A DNA stretch of 64,000 bases, taken from positions 434,001 through 498,000 of the forward strand of contig VXAY01002204.1 in NCBI GenBank assembly GCA_013399855.1, written 5' to 3'. This stretch comes from Oxyruncus cristatus. Lineage: Eukaryota > Chordata > Aves > Passeriformes > Cotingidae. Below, piece after piece: positions 12,601 to 23,850 of the stretch (its first letter is position 1; the number at the start of each line of letters is the position of its first letter). The translations under genes were made by a program, and so were the position numbers. Below the pieces are notes generated by a model. That model had not been told where the DNA came from. It made no database searches and was given only the letters and a program-made list of their open reading frames with translations.

Positions 12601-15600
12601 GAAAAAATCTGTCCTGTTGATGAAAGGAACCTGGACAATGGACTGTCTGTATCCCACCTTTACACCCAGGACTCAGGAGTCATCTAACCATCATCACCAA
12701 GAAATGTTTCTCATCAATCACCTAGAGTCTCTGAGACACTGCCAGAGGGGACGTGAGGTGGAATGACCAACGCTGTTCTGAAGTTGCAGCAGGAGACTAC
12801 AAGTGATATGTTAAATCTCAATAAACAGCTCTATCTGTCTGTGTTAAAGCAACTGAATCTCAAACACAGCAAGGTGCCTGTTGATGTCATTTGTAGTGTG
12901 ACACTGTCACTTGCAGCATATCTAGAACTTAAGCTGACTGAGACAAATGTTTTAACACAGAGAATTTTCTGGGAAGCTTCAGCCCAACAATATAATAATG
13001 TTTTGGTACTTCATCTTACAGGAGGCAATTTGCCTCACATTAAGAGAGTCATTCATACAGTTTAAAGGAAAGTGTTCCTTCTCATGTTTTCCTTGTTGCC
13101 AGGATAATAGGCAAAAAAAGAGACTGCTTTCCTTGTTTTGTGTCAGTCTTTGGGTGTGCCTTCATCTTTTCACAGGCAGAGTGCAATTCAAAGCAACTCA
13201 CACTGTGTTCTAATAGTGTCAAGGCCACCGTAAACTGAGCAGCAGCATGCAACAGAAATAGCAGAATAAAATATGAGCTTTAAGCAATTTTATGGAGTGT
13301 GAATCCAACTTATGTGTACTTTTCAGTAGTGTGATTGCCTGTTGTTATTAATATTACAAAAATTGTGCCAGTCATTTGCAATTGTAAAAGTCTTCTGACC
13401 TTCACTATTTAATTCTGAAAGAAAACTCAGTGAAGCAAGATGTTACACTAAAGCAGAGGGAATGAGGAAAAGCAACAAGCCCAGAGCTGAACTGGAAACA
13501 TCTGTTCTGATGCATTGCTTCAACATCACTGATTCCTACAGCACTCTCCTTTGTGCTCTTGTACTTTGATTTTGCAGTTTATCTTTCAACTTATCTTTAA
13601 TTTAGAAGGTGCTCAAGCACTTCACAGAATTGTAAAATTGCATGATTTTCTTTGCTCTATTTTCTCCAAAGCCAAGGATGAAATTAGTTTTCTTCCTAAA
13701 GTCGGTTGAAGAAAGTCATATTTGCTTCGGTTCCAGACCTAATAGTTGGCAAACTGATGTATCAGTAAATCCAAATCATAAATCTTTTAGATAGAGTTAA
13801 CTCTAAGATGATGGTCTGGTCTTATACACTTAACCTATGTACTTAACTGATGTCAGAGAGACTGCTTATATGGATAAAGAATACTGGAATGGAATGAGTG
13901 ACAGAACTGTTTAGAATTAAGAAATCACTGTTATGGAGGATATTGTTTTATTTACATAAAATGAAGTTTATAAATCTTCATTTAAATGCAATTAATTATC
14001 ATATATGTATTTGTTATACTATGTATATACACATAAAATACAGTATTTTTTAATTTTCTATCTTGTCTGTATAAAGTTATTAATGCACTTTCTTATCTCT
14101 AAGTGCCAACTATTCTATACCTCTGAAACAGGTAGATTCCTATGTAATATTAGATTATGTTGGCTTATTATTACTTTTTTTTTTGTCTTTCTCTTCCTGC
14201 TTTGGATATCTAGATAGAATAACTTTCCTATTTCTTTTAATTTAGGATCTAGCAGCTTTACTTTGCTGGTTAACTTGAGTCTTCCTTACCACAGTTTGTA
14301 TCTAGATATAAGTATCACCAAAAAATTAGGAACTATGATTTCAGGTACCTAAATGTCATGGTGAGATTCATAAGCTAAATAATTTAGACTGAGGACATGA
14401 GAGTATTGTAGTTTGAAGCTTTTTTAATCAGCTTTTGTGTTATGAAATTGTTATGTTTGGGGAGAAAGTAAAGGGCTACAATCCATTATTTGCAAATCAT
14501 GCTCTGCTCTTGGTAATTATATCCCAAGCTCTTACTTCTTCAATCTTTCTATCTTTTAAAGTCATAGGGGCAGCGGACAGGCCTGCCTAAGATCTGACCT
14601 GTAAGATACAGTTTTTATGATAGGGAATATATCCCACAATGTTTTAATTTAAGGAAATAAATCAGTAAAAGTAATGATACTAAGTTCCTAAGAGTTTTCC
14701 ACATGTTGAACATCCTCATGTTATAGCATAAAAGCTAATGGTAAAAAACTATACAATGACAGCTTGCAGGGAATTCAATAATATACTGAAAAATATACTG
14801 GTAGACAATTATAGGGACAGGTTTTCCTTGATTATATTATCACTGTGCTCAGCCCAACAGGACAAGAATGAATATCACAGTCTTTTGCCACATGGGATGT
14901 GAATTTTGTTTTCAGTATAGCTGCTTGAAAGAGCAATCTGAGTATGCTACTGTGAACATGGAACATTAACCATCCTATCACTTCTCAAAATATTAGCATG
15001 TCACAAAAATAGAGAGTAATGAGGTTTTGACTTTATATATTGGGATAAAAGAAAGCTTGCTCATTTTATCTGTTAGGGAAGGGCTCAGCTTTGCTGCTGT
15101 TGCAAAACTGAAGATTCTGGGGTGGAGGGAAGAGAGTGAAAGAAAAGTCTGTATATACAGCATAACTTATGCTATATGGCATATAATGAAAGTGAGAAAA
15201 CTTTGGCTTATGAACATAGCACAGACTAATCAAGTAATGACATGGTTAGTGTCACTAGAAGGTAAGCATGAATTGGTCTAAATTGGAAGGAAAAATACAG
15301 GTGGACTACAGTTCTTATGCCATATGACAGTATTCCTCTAAAGTATGAAAACTGACTGGGGATAATGAATATGTAGTTTATTTTTACTAGATAAGTAGTA
15401 CCACATACAGAAATTTCTCATAAAAGGTGTGTGTTTTATGCAACGTATTTAAGGAGAGTGTAGATTATCCACCTCTCATGTCCCAAATAACTTTAAGTAA
15501 AGGCTGAGAAGACAAATTCCTGCTTCTGTTCAGCTCTGCTAAATTGTAGAACAGAACTAATAAAATGCTCTGTGAAAAACTGAAATCAGTCATTAAAGTA

Positions 15601-17385
15601 AAATAAAGAGCTCAGTGCAATTTATGGAACCAGAAATTATGGAATCATTTAATAACAAAAATTTTACAAGGCCCATCTACATTAGTCGAGACCATTAAGT
15701 TTACCTGGAACTTTGCTGTAGTTACATGAGGTTTTCTTCTCAGTTAAGCAGATGAAATGACAAGAACTTCTGCAAATCTCAGAACTAGTCTTCATTTGTC
15801 CTTGTGAAAGTTTCAGAGAGACGGTAAAAAAAGCAAGCTGAGGCAGTTCAGTACCAGAGCAATGCAAGGGCTTAGACTAAAAAAAATGGATGGGTTAAAA
15901 AAAAATCACAAGACCTGTAAGACCTTTTTTGTTTTCCTCTTTAGAATTGAGACAAAGTCAGCATGATTTTGTCCTTGATGGCAGGTGTTTTAAAATCCTT
16001 GTTATACATTCCTGAGCATGAAATTAAGACAGGATCTGAATTATATCATTCCCCCTCCCCCATATATATTGACTTGTGACAAAAAAAGGACAATATAAAA
16101 ACTATCACTCAGGAAGAAAGCTGTTGCTACAGATTGCATAAGGTAACAAGAAAGAGAATTTCAGGGTTTTATGGAGGTTGATATATCCTCTACTTCTATG
16201 TTTTCTACAAAATTGTTTCACTTCTGTAAGTGAAGCAACTCTAAACTGCAACAGTTAACATGGTAAGTCACTTCAAGATTTTTTTTTCCTGTCAAGGTTG
16301 AATTACGTTATCAATTATTTGAAAAAATTGCACAACTGCATAAAAAAGTACTATATACATGGTATGCTATGCAATATATTCATGAAATTTGTACTGAATT
16401 GTTCCCACTTAGGAACATCATATTATTGCAATTATACATCCTTGATGTTCTTTATGTTGATATGTTCTTATGTTAACATGTTTTATGATTAATAAGTATA
16501 TAACAAATATGAATGAAAATGCTGTGCATCTTGCTACTTTAAAGGATTTTAATAACAACCTAGGCCTGTGACAAATCCACACCTGCCCCTAACTCATTTG
16601 AAAAACAGAAAATACAAGAAAATGAAAAACGTCACAAAACATAACATAGAGTAAATTAGAAAAAATAAATAAATGGAATTTGGCCTTCACAGTTTTGAAA
16701 ATACAGTGTATAATAGATGTTCACAAGAGAAACAATAGGAAGTATTACCACAAGTTTACATAAACCATGGGGAAAATACCAACATACAAAGATATTTATC
16801 TTGTATGTTGTGGAGATGTAAATGTCATTACAGATTTACGCCAAAAACAGAAGCAAACTTTTTTAGAATTATCCAAAAGATTATTGAATAGTTAAAAAAA
16901 TACTAGTCTACACTTCTGAGAAAAAAAAAAAATTCCTTCGACTGAGTTTGTCAATGAACTGTGATTGATCAACATCTGCAAATGAGTCAAATAGTAGAAT
17001 GTCCATGTTCTTTGGTCTTTTAACCCTTAGATTTTTTTATTTCATGGAAATTTAGATCACTTTCCCACCCTGTATAATTATAGATGTCTGACAGTGCACT
17101 AGAATGAAGGCTTTTATGTACCTTATGGAATAATTCAAGGTCAGGTATATATTTGGTCTGCACTTCACTGCCTAGACCATTTCTGCTGTAACACAGACAA
17201 CAGAAATTAAACCAATATGACAAGAAAGAGGAACAAAAAATACCTCAGACATAACAATGAGGGAGAAGAATGGACTCTAGTCAAATTAGTATCAAAAAGA
17301 TGCTAGCTTTATTAGTGTCAGAAATTTTTTTTAAAAATATAGTCATATATTCTAAACTAATGCATATTGGCATGAATGTCTATAT
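6687..17385. other. Long AT-rich stretch without supported features
   Basis: I see no gene, RNA gene or confidently named repeat in this 10.7 kb. Minor low-complexity items include a doubled 12-bp ACTTGCAAAAA(T/C) unit near 7741-7775, a T-run at about 9790-9806, and a duplicated TATAGCTTTTAAA-like unit near 11550-11585. The sequence around 12180-12780 is slightly less AT-rich but has no domain or splice pattern I can defend. The 100-codon frame starting at 12763 has no recognisable family. Confidence 0.45.
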
Positions 17386-17399
17386 ATATGGCACTTCTA
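17386..17399. repeat. Target-site duplication, left copy
   Basis: ATATGGCACTTCTA, 14 bp, is repeated perfectly at 18130-18143. It brackets the RTE-like insertion exactly at its truncation point and just after its ATG tail, as expected for target-primed reverse transcription. Confidence 0.9.
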
Positions 17400-18082
17400 G
17401 CAAAGGCATATAGAGCTTCTGGGAAACTCCGTAAAAGAGTTTGGTGTAATAAACACCTGAAGAAAAGCACAAAGATTAGTGTTTACAGAGCTGTTGTTTT
17501 GACTACTCTTTTGTATGGGTCCAAATCATGGGTCATCTACCACCACCACTTGCGACTCTTAGAACTCATCCATCAGCGCTGCCTCCACTCAAACCTCAAC
17601 ATCCACTGGACTGACAAAGTGACCAGTGTGTCTGTTCTTGAACAGGCTGCGGTCACGAGCATTGAAGCCGTGCTGCTGAGAACACAGCTGCGTTGGGCAG
17701 GGCACGTCTCCAGGATGGAGGACCACCGCCTCCCCAAGATTGTGCTCTATGGTGAACTCGCCACTGGCTGCTGCAAGAGAGGAGCCCCGAAGAGGAGGTA
17801 CAAGGACTCCCTGAAACAATATCTCAGCCTTGGCCGTATCGACCACCATCATTGGTCTACTCTGGCCTCCAATCGGGAGGCCTGGAGACACACCATCTAT
17901 AATGCTGCTGCCTCTTTTAAGATCACTCGCAGAATCATTTCTGAGGAGAAAAGACAATGAGAAAGAACCGAGTCTTGCCAGTGCCACCAAAGGAGACTTT
18001 CCGCTGTGCCCTTTGCAACCGGACTTGTCTATCTCACATTGGCCTTTTTAGCCACCAACGTGCTTGTAGCAAGCATGGGTAG
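17400..18082 (+). pseudogene. LINE reverse-transcriptase C-terminal fragment, frameshifted
   Basis: This is the C-terminal third of a LINE polyprotein, downstream of the catalytic palm. It shows the TLLYGSKSW and LRWAGHVSRMEDHRLPK blocks that are typical of the region after the reverse-transcriptase core in RTE-like and related LINEs. The frame is open from the element's first base to a TGA at 17958-17960. Compared with the other copy, one base is missing between 17959 and 17960. This moves the last ~40 codons, including a CX2C...HX3C zinc-binding motif (about 17995-18080), out of frame. The first eight codons of the open frame come from flanking DNA. The fragment lacks the endonuclease and the YADD motif and is not functional. 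Confidence 0.88.
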
Positions 18083-18129
18083 AGTCCTTCTCAAATCTTC
18101 ATTTGCGAAGCCTTGCCATGATGATGATG
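17400..18129 (+). mobile_element. 5'-truncated RTE-like LINE insertion
   Basis: This is a 730-bp non-LTR retrotransposon insertion on the plus strand. It begins inside the C-terminal part of the reverse-transcriptase protein and ends in a short ATG-repeat tail at 18118-18129. A perfect 14-bp target-site duplication flanks it. The encoded protein matches the minus-strand copy at 31.5-32.5 kb without gaps over about 185 residues, with roughly 30 substitutions by hand count. The short tandem tail, the lack of a poly-A tail and the 5' truncation fit the RTE clade. In birds, AviRTE is the family I would suspect, but I cannot confirm that name without a consensus. Confidence 0.88.
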
Positions 18130-18143
18130 ATATGGCACTTCTA
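18130..18143. repeat. Target-site duplication, right copy
   Basis: This is an exact repeat of 17386-17399, directly after the ATG tail of the LINE insertion. Confidence 0.9.
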
Positions 18144-20864
18144 ATTAATTAGATTGCAAAATTATTGATCTAAAATTCATAAAGTACTCCATGTCGAGAA
18201 ACTTTAGTCCAGTTTATATTATTAACACAAGCTTTCAGGAGTTAAGAAAACAGTTAAAGGATGTTTTCCCATGGCTTCCAGCTAAATTGAATTTCTTGCA
18301 TAATTAACTTTAATTCTTTCAGGACCTTGATTCAGCTGAGAATTTGATCATGGTATTTTTGGCTAGTAAACCTATTTATGGACACTTGGAGATTGGGTTT
18401 TTTTGTCAATAACAATGTATTGCATTTTCCAATGATATTAAAACAAATTAAAAAATGTCTGTAAGAGATATAAATCTGGTCCTATAATGTTACAATCTCT
18501 TTTTTGTAGTCTCTGTGCGGGTTATTATATAGTTGCACCTTAGTGGTGAGCATGTAACTTATGTAATATGTGTCATAAGAAAACCCTTCTGAAAAAGTGC
18601 TATAACACATCCAAAACCTTCTCTTTCCTCTTTAGTATTACTGAGTTACAAATCATAACAAAGTACTTATTTTCCCACTTTTTATACTATTAGAATTGAA
18701 TTTAAGAAGACTATTTCAGCAATGCTTATTATGGACTTCTTGTACCAATTGTATTTTAGAGCAGTACATATAAAATTCTGTCCATCAGTTGGCCTAATAA
18801 GAGTTCTTAGGTAATAATTTTCTGAAGATAAAATTACCTAAGTTTCATTCTGAGTAAAATTTTCCTTATACAGGAAACTGCAAAGCAAAATGTTAAATGA
18901 GAAAACAGCAAATTTCTTGATAACAGAAGCAAGCTAAACACATTACACATTCAGTAAACCTGAACATATGGATAAGGAAATTAGAATCTGGTTCTGAAGT
19001 AAGAAGAGAAGACTGGTAGAAAGAAAAAAGGGGAAGAATGTATTGATAAACCACACTCATCTCTGCCTGATATGATATAGCATTGGATGTTTACGAGATA
19101 CAACCAGAACAAAACCTACAGAACCGAACCCAACAGCGAAATACTTCGTGTGAAATACAGCACCTTGGACAGTGCTGAAACATGCTGACCCCGTGGGCTT
19201 ACCAGCAATGATTTGCTAGTTCTCACGAATTGCTGATCCTGTTTCAGAAAAAGAAATAATTTACTAGAATCAAGAAATGTGAAAGTTAGTTCATAGAAAA
19301 ATTTATATTCTCCCCTTAATATATCTATGCAAGACATGAGTTCACAGTGGATTTGTTGTTCTGCTGCTCTGGTTTTGAAATGGTTTTGAAATGGACCATT
19401 TCAATTGGCTCAAAATCAGAAAAATTGAGTTCTCATGAACTTCCTTCAAATGTAGAAATCAATGACTCGCTGCTTAGAATTTTGAAATCATTTATGACAG
19501 GTCCATATCTATCTTAGAAGTTGCTTTTACACTGCTATAGTTCAAAGATAAGATTTTAAAAATAAATCCATCTTGGACTCATTACTCCCTCATTGAAACC
19601 GGTACTAAATTTTCCATGATTTAAATAGAAAGGAAACTAGACTGATAATAAATGAGCATTTGATAATAATATTTCAGTTGATTGGCTCTCAGTTTCTACA
19701 GATTTAACTGCCAGGAGAGTGAGACTGTATTTATATTTGATCACTTCTAGAAAAGAAAAATATTCTGTTAAGAGGATACAGCCAACATTCTTTGACATCA
19801 ATGTGGATTTTAACTGAATAAATACTGGGAGTCTGAACCTTAAAGCAGAGGAAGCAGTAATTTAAGGTTGAGGATTAAAAAATAGATACGAAAAATATGG
19901 AAGTTTTCCAACTTCTATTTAATCCTTCATTCCATATTATACACTTCACATTCTCACTAGTACTCCAGATGTCACTGTGATCTCTAATGAAACCATACTT
20001 TACAATCTATTTTTCCTCTTATATTTTTGCTTTTTTTTTTTCCATTTCATTTACTTTGGGACACGTACTAAAGGGCACATTTGCTCATTCTTTACTTGAG
20101 TCCATGGAATTCTAACTATGTATTGAAACACTAAAAATATGTTAAATACTGGAACTAAAGAGATCTTAACCTACTGGTGCAAGTACCTTTCACAGTCATG
20201 CAGACACTTTGTTGTATTATTTTCCTTTCCGTGTCCTGTCCTTTCTATGACCTGATAAGGAGCTATACCTACTCTACCTGAAAACATTTTCAGAACCTCT
20301 TTGAGCTAGAAAGCTTATCCAAATGTTGAGTTCTCATAAATTCATATGCATATTCATATGTAGTATGTAGTATCTTTTGTTCCAGTCTTCCCTATATCAT
20401 AAGTTGTTTTGATCTGGTTGGTTTTTTTCCTCCTCTAATCCTCCATTCATTAAGAAATTACAAATGTCACTCATATATGTCTTGGTTGTTGTTTATGTAG
20501 GCTGAAGAAACAATGTGTTTTTAATTCCCTGCTCTAAATTAGAGTTTTCATCCCCTTTATCGCTCAAGTAATCCTTCCTTTTGTATTCTCGCATTCCATC
20601 CATTTGTTTTTTAAGATATGAATTGAAAAATATGTGTGTTATTTTCAACACTGTGTGTGTTTCTTTTTTATTAGAGGGAGTGTCTGTCACTTATTCAGAA
20701 CTGCCTTTTTTCAGACTTGTATTATCATGGGAATACATAGTCCTTTATTGATCAACTACTACAACTACTTAGTTTTTCAATTAATTGATTTCAATAAGAA
20801 AGAAAATTCTGTGTGCAACTTTTCATTACTTGTTACTGATTTTCAGCTTGTATATTTCAGTCTC
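18144..20864. other. AT-rich sequence, no gene recognised
   Basis: Nothing here is recognised as coding. One small structure is a direct doubling of GGTTTTGAAAT at 19371-19392, followed by the palindrome GAAATGGACCATTTC. A T-run lies at about 20031-20042. Confidence 0.45.
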
Positions 20865-21264
20865 ATTATAGAATCATACAATAAATGGTTTAGATTGGAA
20901 GGGATCTTAAAGATCATCTAGTTCCAATCCCCCTGTCAGAACACCTTCTCCTAGACCAGGGTGCTTAAAGCCTCATCTGACCTAGCCTTCAACACTGTCA
21001 GAGATAGAGAATTCTCAATTTCTCTGGACACCCTGCTCCCATGCCTCACCATCCCCTAAGAATTTCCTTCTCATATCTAACCTAAACCTGCTCTTTCAGT
21101 TTAAAACCTTTCCCCCTTGTCCTATTGCTACATGTCTTTTTAAAAAGTCCCTCTCCAGCTCCCTTGTAGGTTTCTTTTAGATATTGGAGGGCTGTTACAA
21201 GTTCTCCCAGGAACTTTCTGTTCCCCAGGCTGAACAATACCAGTTCTCTGTCTTCATAGGAGAA
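20865..21264 (-). mobile_element. CR1 LINE 3' fragment
   Basis: Read on the minus strand this is the 3' untranslated end of a chicken-repeat-1 type LINE. On the plus strand it opens with the reversed terminal signature (GAATCATAC...), then 'TTGGAAGGGATCTTAAAGAT' and 'CATCTAGTTCCAATCCCCCT'. It continues collinearly through the 'CCCTTGTCCTATTGCTACA' and 'TCCCCAGGCTGAACAATACC' blocks to a 5' truncation near 21264. CR1 elements are the dominant avian LINE and are nearly always 5'-truncated. Substitutions throughout indicate an old copy. Confidence 0.92.
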
Positions 21265-22490
21265 TGCAAGCTGCTGCTCAGTAGAATTCTTAGTGTTTTT
21301 TTTAAATGGTTTCCAACAAAATCTATTACCAGTCCAATGATCTTGTATTAATTTATACATTTAATTAACTGCAATGAATGCAAGACCCTCGCGTATGTAA
21401 ATACATGCAGTTCTTTTATGGTCTGTGTGTTTGGCAGTGCATAAGCTTCTTGGTGCCAATCTCAATCAATGACTGAAGTGTATATATTCATAATAATTTA
21501 CTATAAATTTGGCTTGGGGGTTTGTTAGAACTTTCTGCATTTGATTTTCAGTTATTCAAAGTATTTACCGAGGTTGTGTAGTGCAAGGCAGAAATTTTGA
21601 GGTAATAAACTATAAAAATACAAATCTGTCTAACTGAAAAAATTAACATTGATCTGCTGATCAGAATTTTGGTTTAACTGTACCCATTAATTCTGGAATT
21701 TCTTGGGAGTATGCTCCAAGGGCTTTGTCATTTTACCATTCTTACTGAACAGTTAATATTGCACAGTGAATGGTTTGTTAGAACGTGTGCTTTTTCTTTT
21801 CAGTAGTTTTTCAGTCTCTGTTCCAGCTATGCCTTCATTTCTGAAGTATTATTTGTCCCTCACTAGAACCCAGTGAGGCATAATAAACCTAAATTCGCAG
21901 CACTTTGTAGGGTGAATATTATTGTCAGGTTATTGTTATACATATTCCTTGTAGCTGGGGGCCTTCATTCCAATTTTCACTCTACTCAAGAGATCTCATT
22001 TGGATCTAATTTTGACTTAGGTTAGGAATATTTTCTGCAAAGCCCAATGAGTATATTTATAATGAAAGCACACACTGTGCTGGGTGGGAAATGACATAAT
22101 GCAAACAAATCTGTTGTCTTCAAAATAGATGCAATATCTGCAAATCAACCTCAAAGTCACTATGTTTTTGATTTTCTTGATGTTGATATTAAGGGAGTTT
22201 TATTTTCTGAAGCTTAGTGAACATCATAAATGCTGCCAGAAAAGATTTCAACGAATGGTTTTCATTACAAAAGTTTGAATGACAAGTAAGTAATTATAGT
22301 GAATAGCAATAATAATGCAAAAAAGATTATGCTCTCTGATTGCCAAAATACTTACTTCTAATCTTTTTCATTGAAGGAAAATGACTTGCCCTTTATTTTG
22401 AAATTTGAAAAATGTGTAAATGAGGTAAATACACATGTAAGCAGGGTAAAATGTATCCTCTTCTCTTGTATATTTCACTGTATTTAGAAT
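21265..22490. other. AT-rich spacer between CR1 copies
   Basis: No gene or recognised repeat. AT-rich, with no notable structure. Confidence 0.45.
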
Positions 22491-23109
22491 TATCATATCA
22501 CAGGATAATTCAGGATGTGAGGGACTTCAGGAGGTTGCCAGGCCAACCCTCTGGCCAAAACAGGGCTATCTCGGAGTTCCTCACCTCTTGGTCTTGCCAG
22601 GCTTTGAAACCTACCACGGACAGAGACGATGCAGGCTTTCAGGTTAACCTGTTCTGCTGCCTCATTATCCCAGTGTGAGAGCAGAATCTTCTCATACTTA
22701 GCCTGAACCTCTCCTACAACCACTGTCTTTCACGGTTCTCCTGGGCACCACTGGGCCAAGACCACCTCAATCCTCTTGATGACCTCTTGCAGTTGCTGTG
22801 AGTCTGTTTGGTGCATTGTAAGCCATCCCTTCTCCAGCCTAACCCAGCCCTGCTCTGCAAGTACCTCCCCATGGGGCAAGTGCTCCAGCCCTCACCTTGT
22901 GGGCCCTTCACTGAGCTTCCCACCATTTACCTTCACCTGTGCTTTGCTGGGGGACAAAACTTGAAGCAATCTTGGAATATGGTCTGACAAATACCACATA
23001 AAGGATTGACAGTCCTGTCCTCCAGTGGAATGTGTCCCTATTCATGTAGCTCAGGAGCTGTTCACCATCTTTACTGTTAGGGCACACCATGTTTGGCTCA
23101 CTGACCATT
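22491..23109 (-). mobile_element. Diverged CR1 LINE fragment (A)
   Basis: This is a minus-strand CR1 3' region. It starts at the 'GGATAATTCAGGATGTGAGG' block and passes through 'GGCACCACTGGGCCA', 'TCCAGCCTAACCCAGCCC' and 'GTGCTCCAGCCCTCACC'. It ends near 'GTTTGGCTCACTGACCAT', where the usual block about the lineage's own stop region lies. The order is collinear with CR1 consensus as I remember it, but divergence is high, so this is an old subfamily. Internal open frames are chance. Confidence 0.75.
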
Positions 23110-23186
23110 CACTACCTCCCACTAGATCAGATTGCTCAAAACCCATCCAACCTGGCCTTGAACTCTTACAGGGAGGGTACATCTTA
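23110..23186 (-). mobile_element. Short CR1 LINE fragment (B)
   Basis: The block 'GATCAGATTGCTCAAAACCC' followed by 'ATCCAACCTGGCCTTGAACT' is a piece of CR1 3' UTR on the minus strand. It belongs closer to the element's 3' end than the sequence just left of it, so it is not collinear with fragment A. It is a second, broken CR1 lying head-to-tail with A. Its own terminal octamers are missing. Confidence 0.65.
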
Positions 23187-23470
23187 TTGAAGGGAACACT
23201 GCATAAATTGGGTCTCCAGATTTCAAATGACTAATGGCATTTTTAATTCATAGTGCTTAGTAGAGAGATGTATACACATGGTAAATATTCTGGTGTTGAC
23301 AGAACAAGAGATAATATGCTCAAGTTGAAATTACAGAAGTTTCTATTTCTTTGGTCCGGACTGGGTGACCTTCACCTTTGCAACCTTCTATTTGCTGAGA
23401 CCTACTTTGTTTGCATCTATGATAAGATGCTGCAATTGACCCTGGGGTCCAGATTACATCAGGAGGACAG

Positions 23471-23555
23471 AGAATAGAATAGAATAGAATAGAATAGAAT
23501 AGAATAGAATAGAATAGAATAGAATAGAATAGAATAGAATAGAATAGAATAGAAT
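23471..23555. repeat. (AGAAT)17 microsatellite
   Basis: There are seventeen uninterrupted AGAAT units (85 bp) directly joined to the CR1 tail at 23556. On the CR1 sense strand this is ATTCT, a subset of the terminal ATTCTATG motif. The array most likely grew from the CR1 3' end. The absence of interruptions suggests it may be length-polymorphic. Confidence 0.97.
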
Positions 23556-23850
23556 TTCAGTTGAAAGCCACCTACAATGATCACCTAGTCCAATCCCCTG
23601 ACCAATTCAGGGCTAACCAAGATGAGACCTGTTATTAAGGACATTTTCCAAATGCCTCTTAGGCACTGACAGGCTCAGGGCATTGACTGCCTCTCTAGGA
23701 AGCCTGTTCAATTGCTTTCCTGATAAAGAAATGCTAACTAACAAGTCGATAGTTCCCTGAATCTTCCCTCTCACCATTTTTGTGGATTGAAATAACATTG
23801 GTTAGATTCCAGTCAGCTCAGGGAGCAGGTTTTACATCCAGAGTCAGTGG
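23556..23850 (-). mobile_element. CR1 LINE fragment (C) with internal deletion
   Basis: The left part (23556-23735) is the last ~180 bp of a CR1 3' UTR on the minus strand: 'CACCTAGTCCAATCCCCTGA', 'GCCTCTTAGGCACTGACAGG' and 'TAGGAAGCCTGTTC'. At about 23736 the sequence jumps to a block from the reverse-transcriptase coding part of CR1, also antisense ('TTGTGGATTGAAATAACATT', 'GGTTAGATTCCAGTCAGCTC'). The intervening element sequence is missing. This is a single CR1 with a deletion or two adjacent fragments; the shared orientation favours a deletion. Confidence 0.78.

Noticed and set aside
12763..13065. 100-codon frame with a leucine-rich, possibly helical translation
   Set aside because: No family recognised and no flanking splice consensus that I trust. 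Kept as chance without a homology search.
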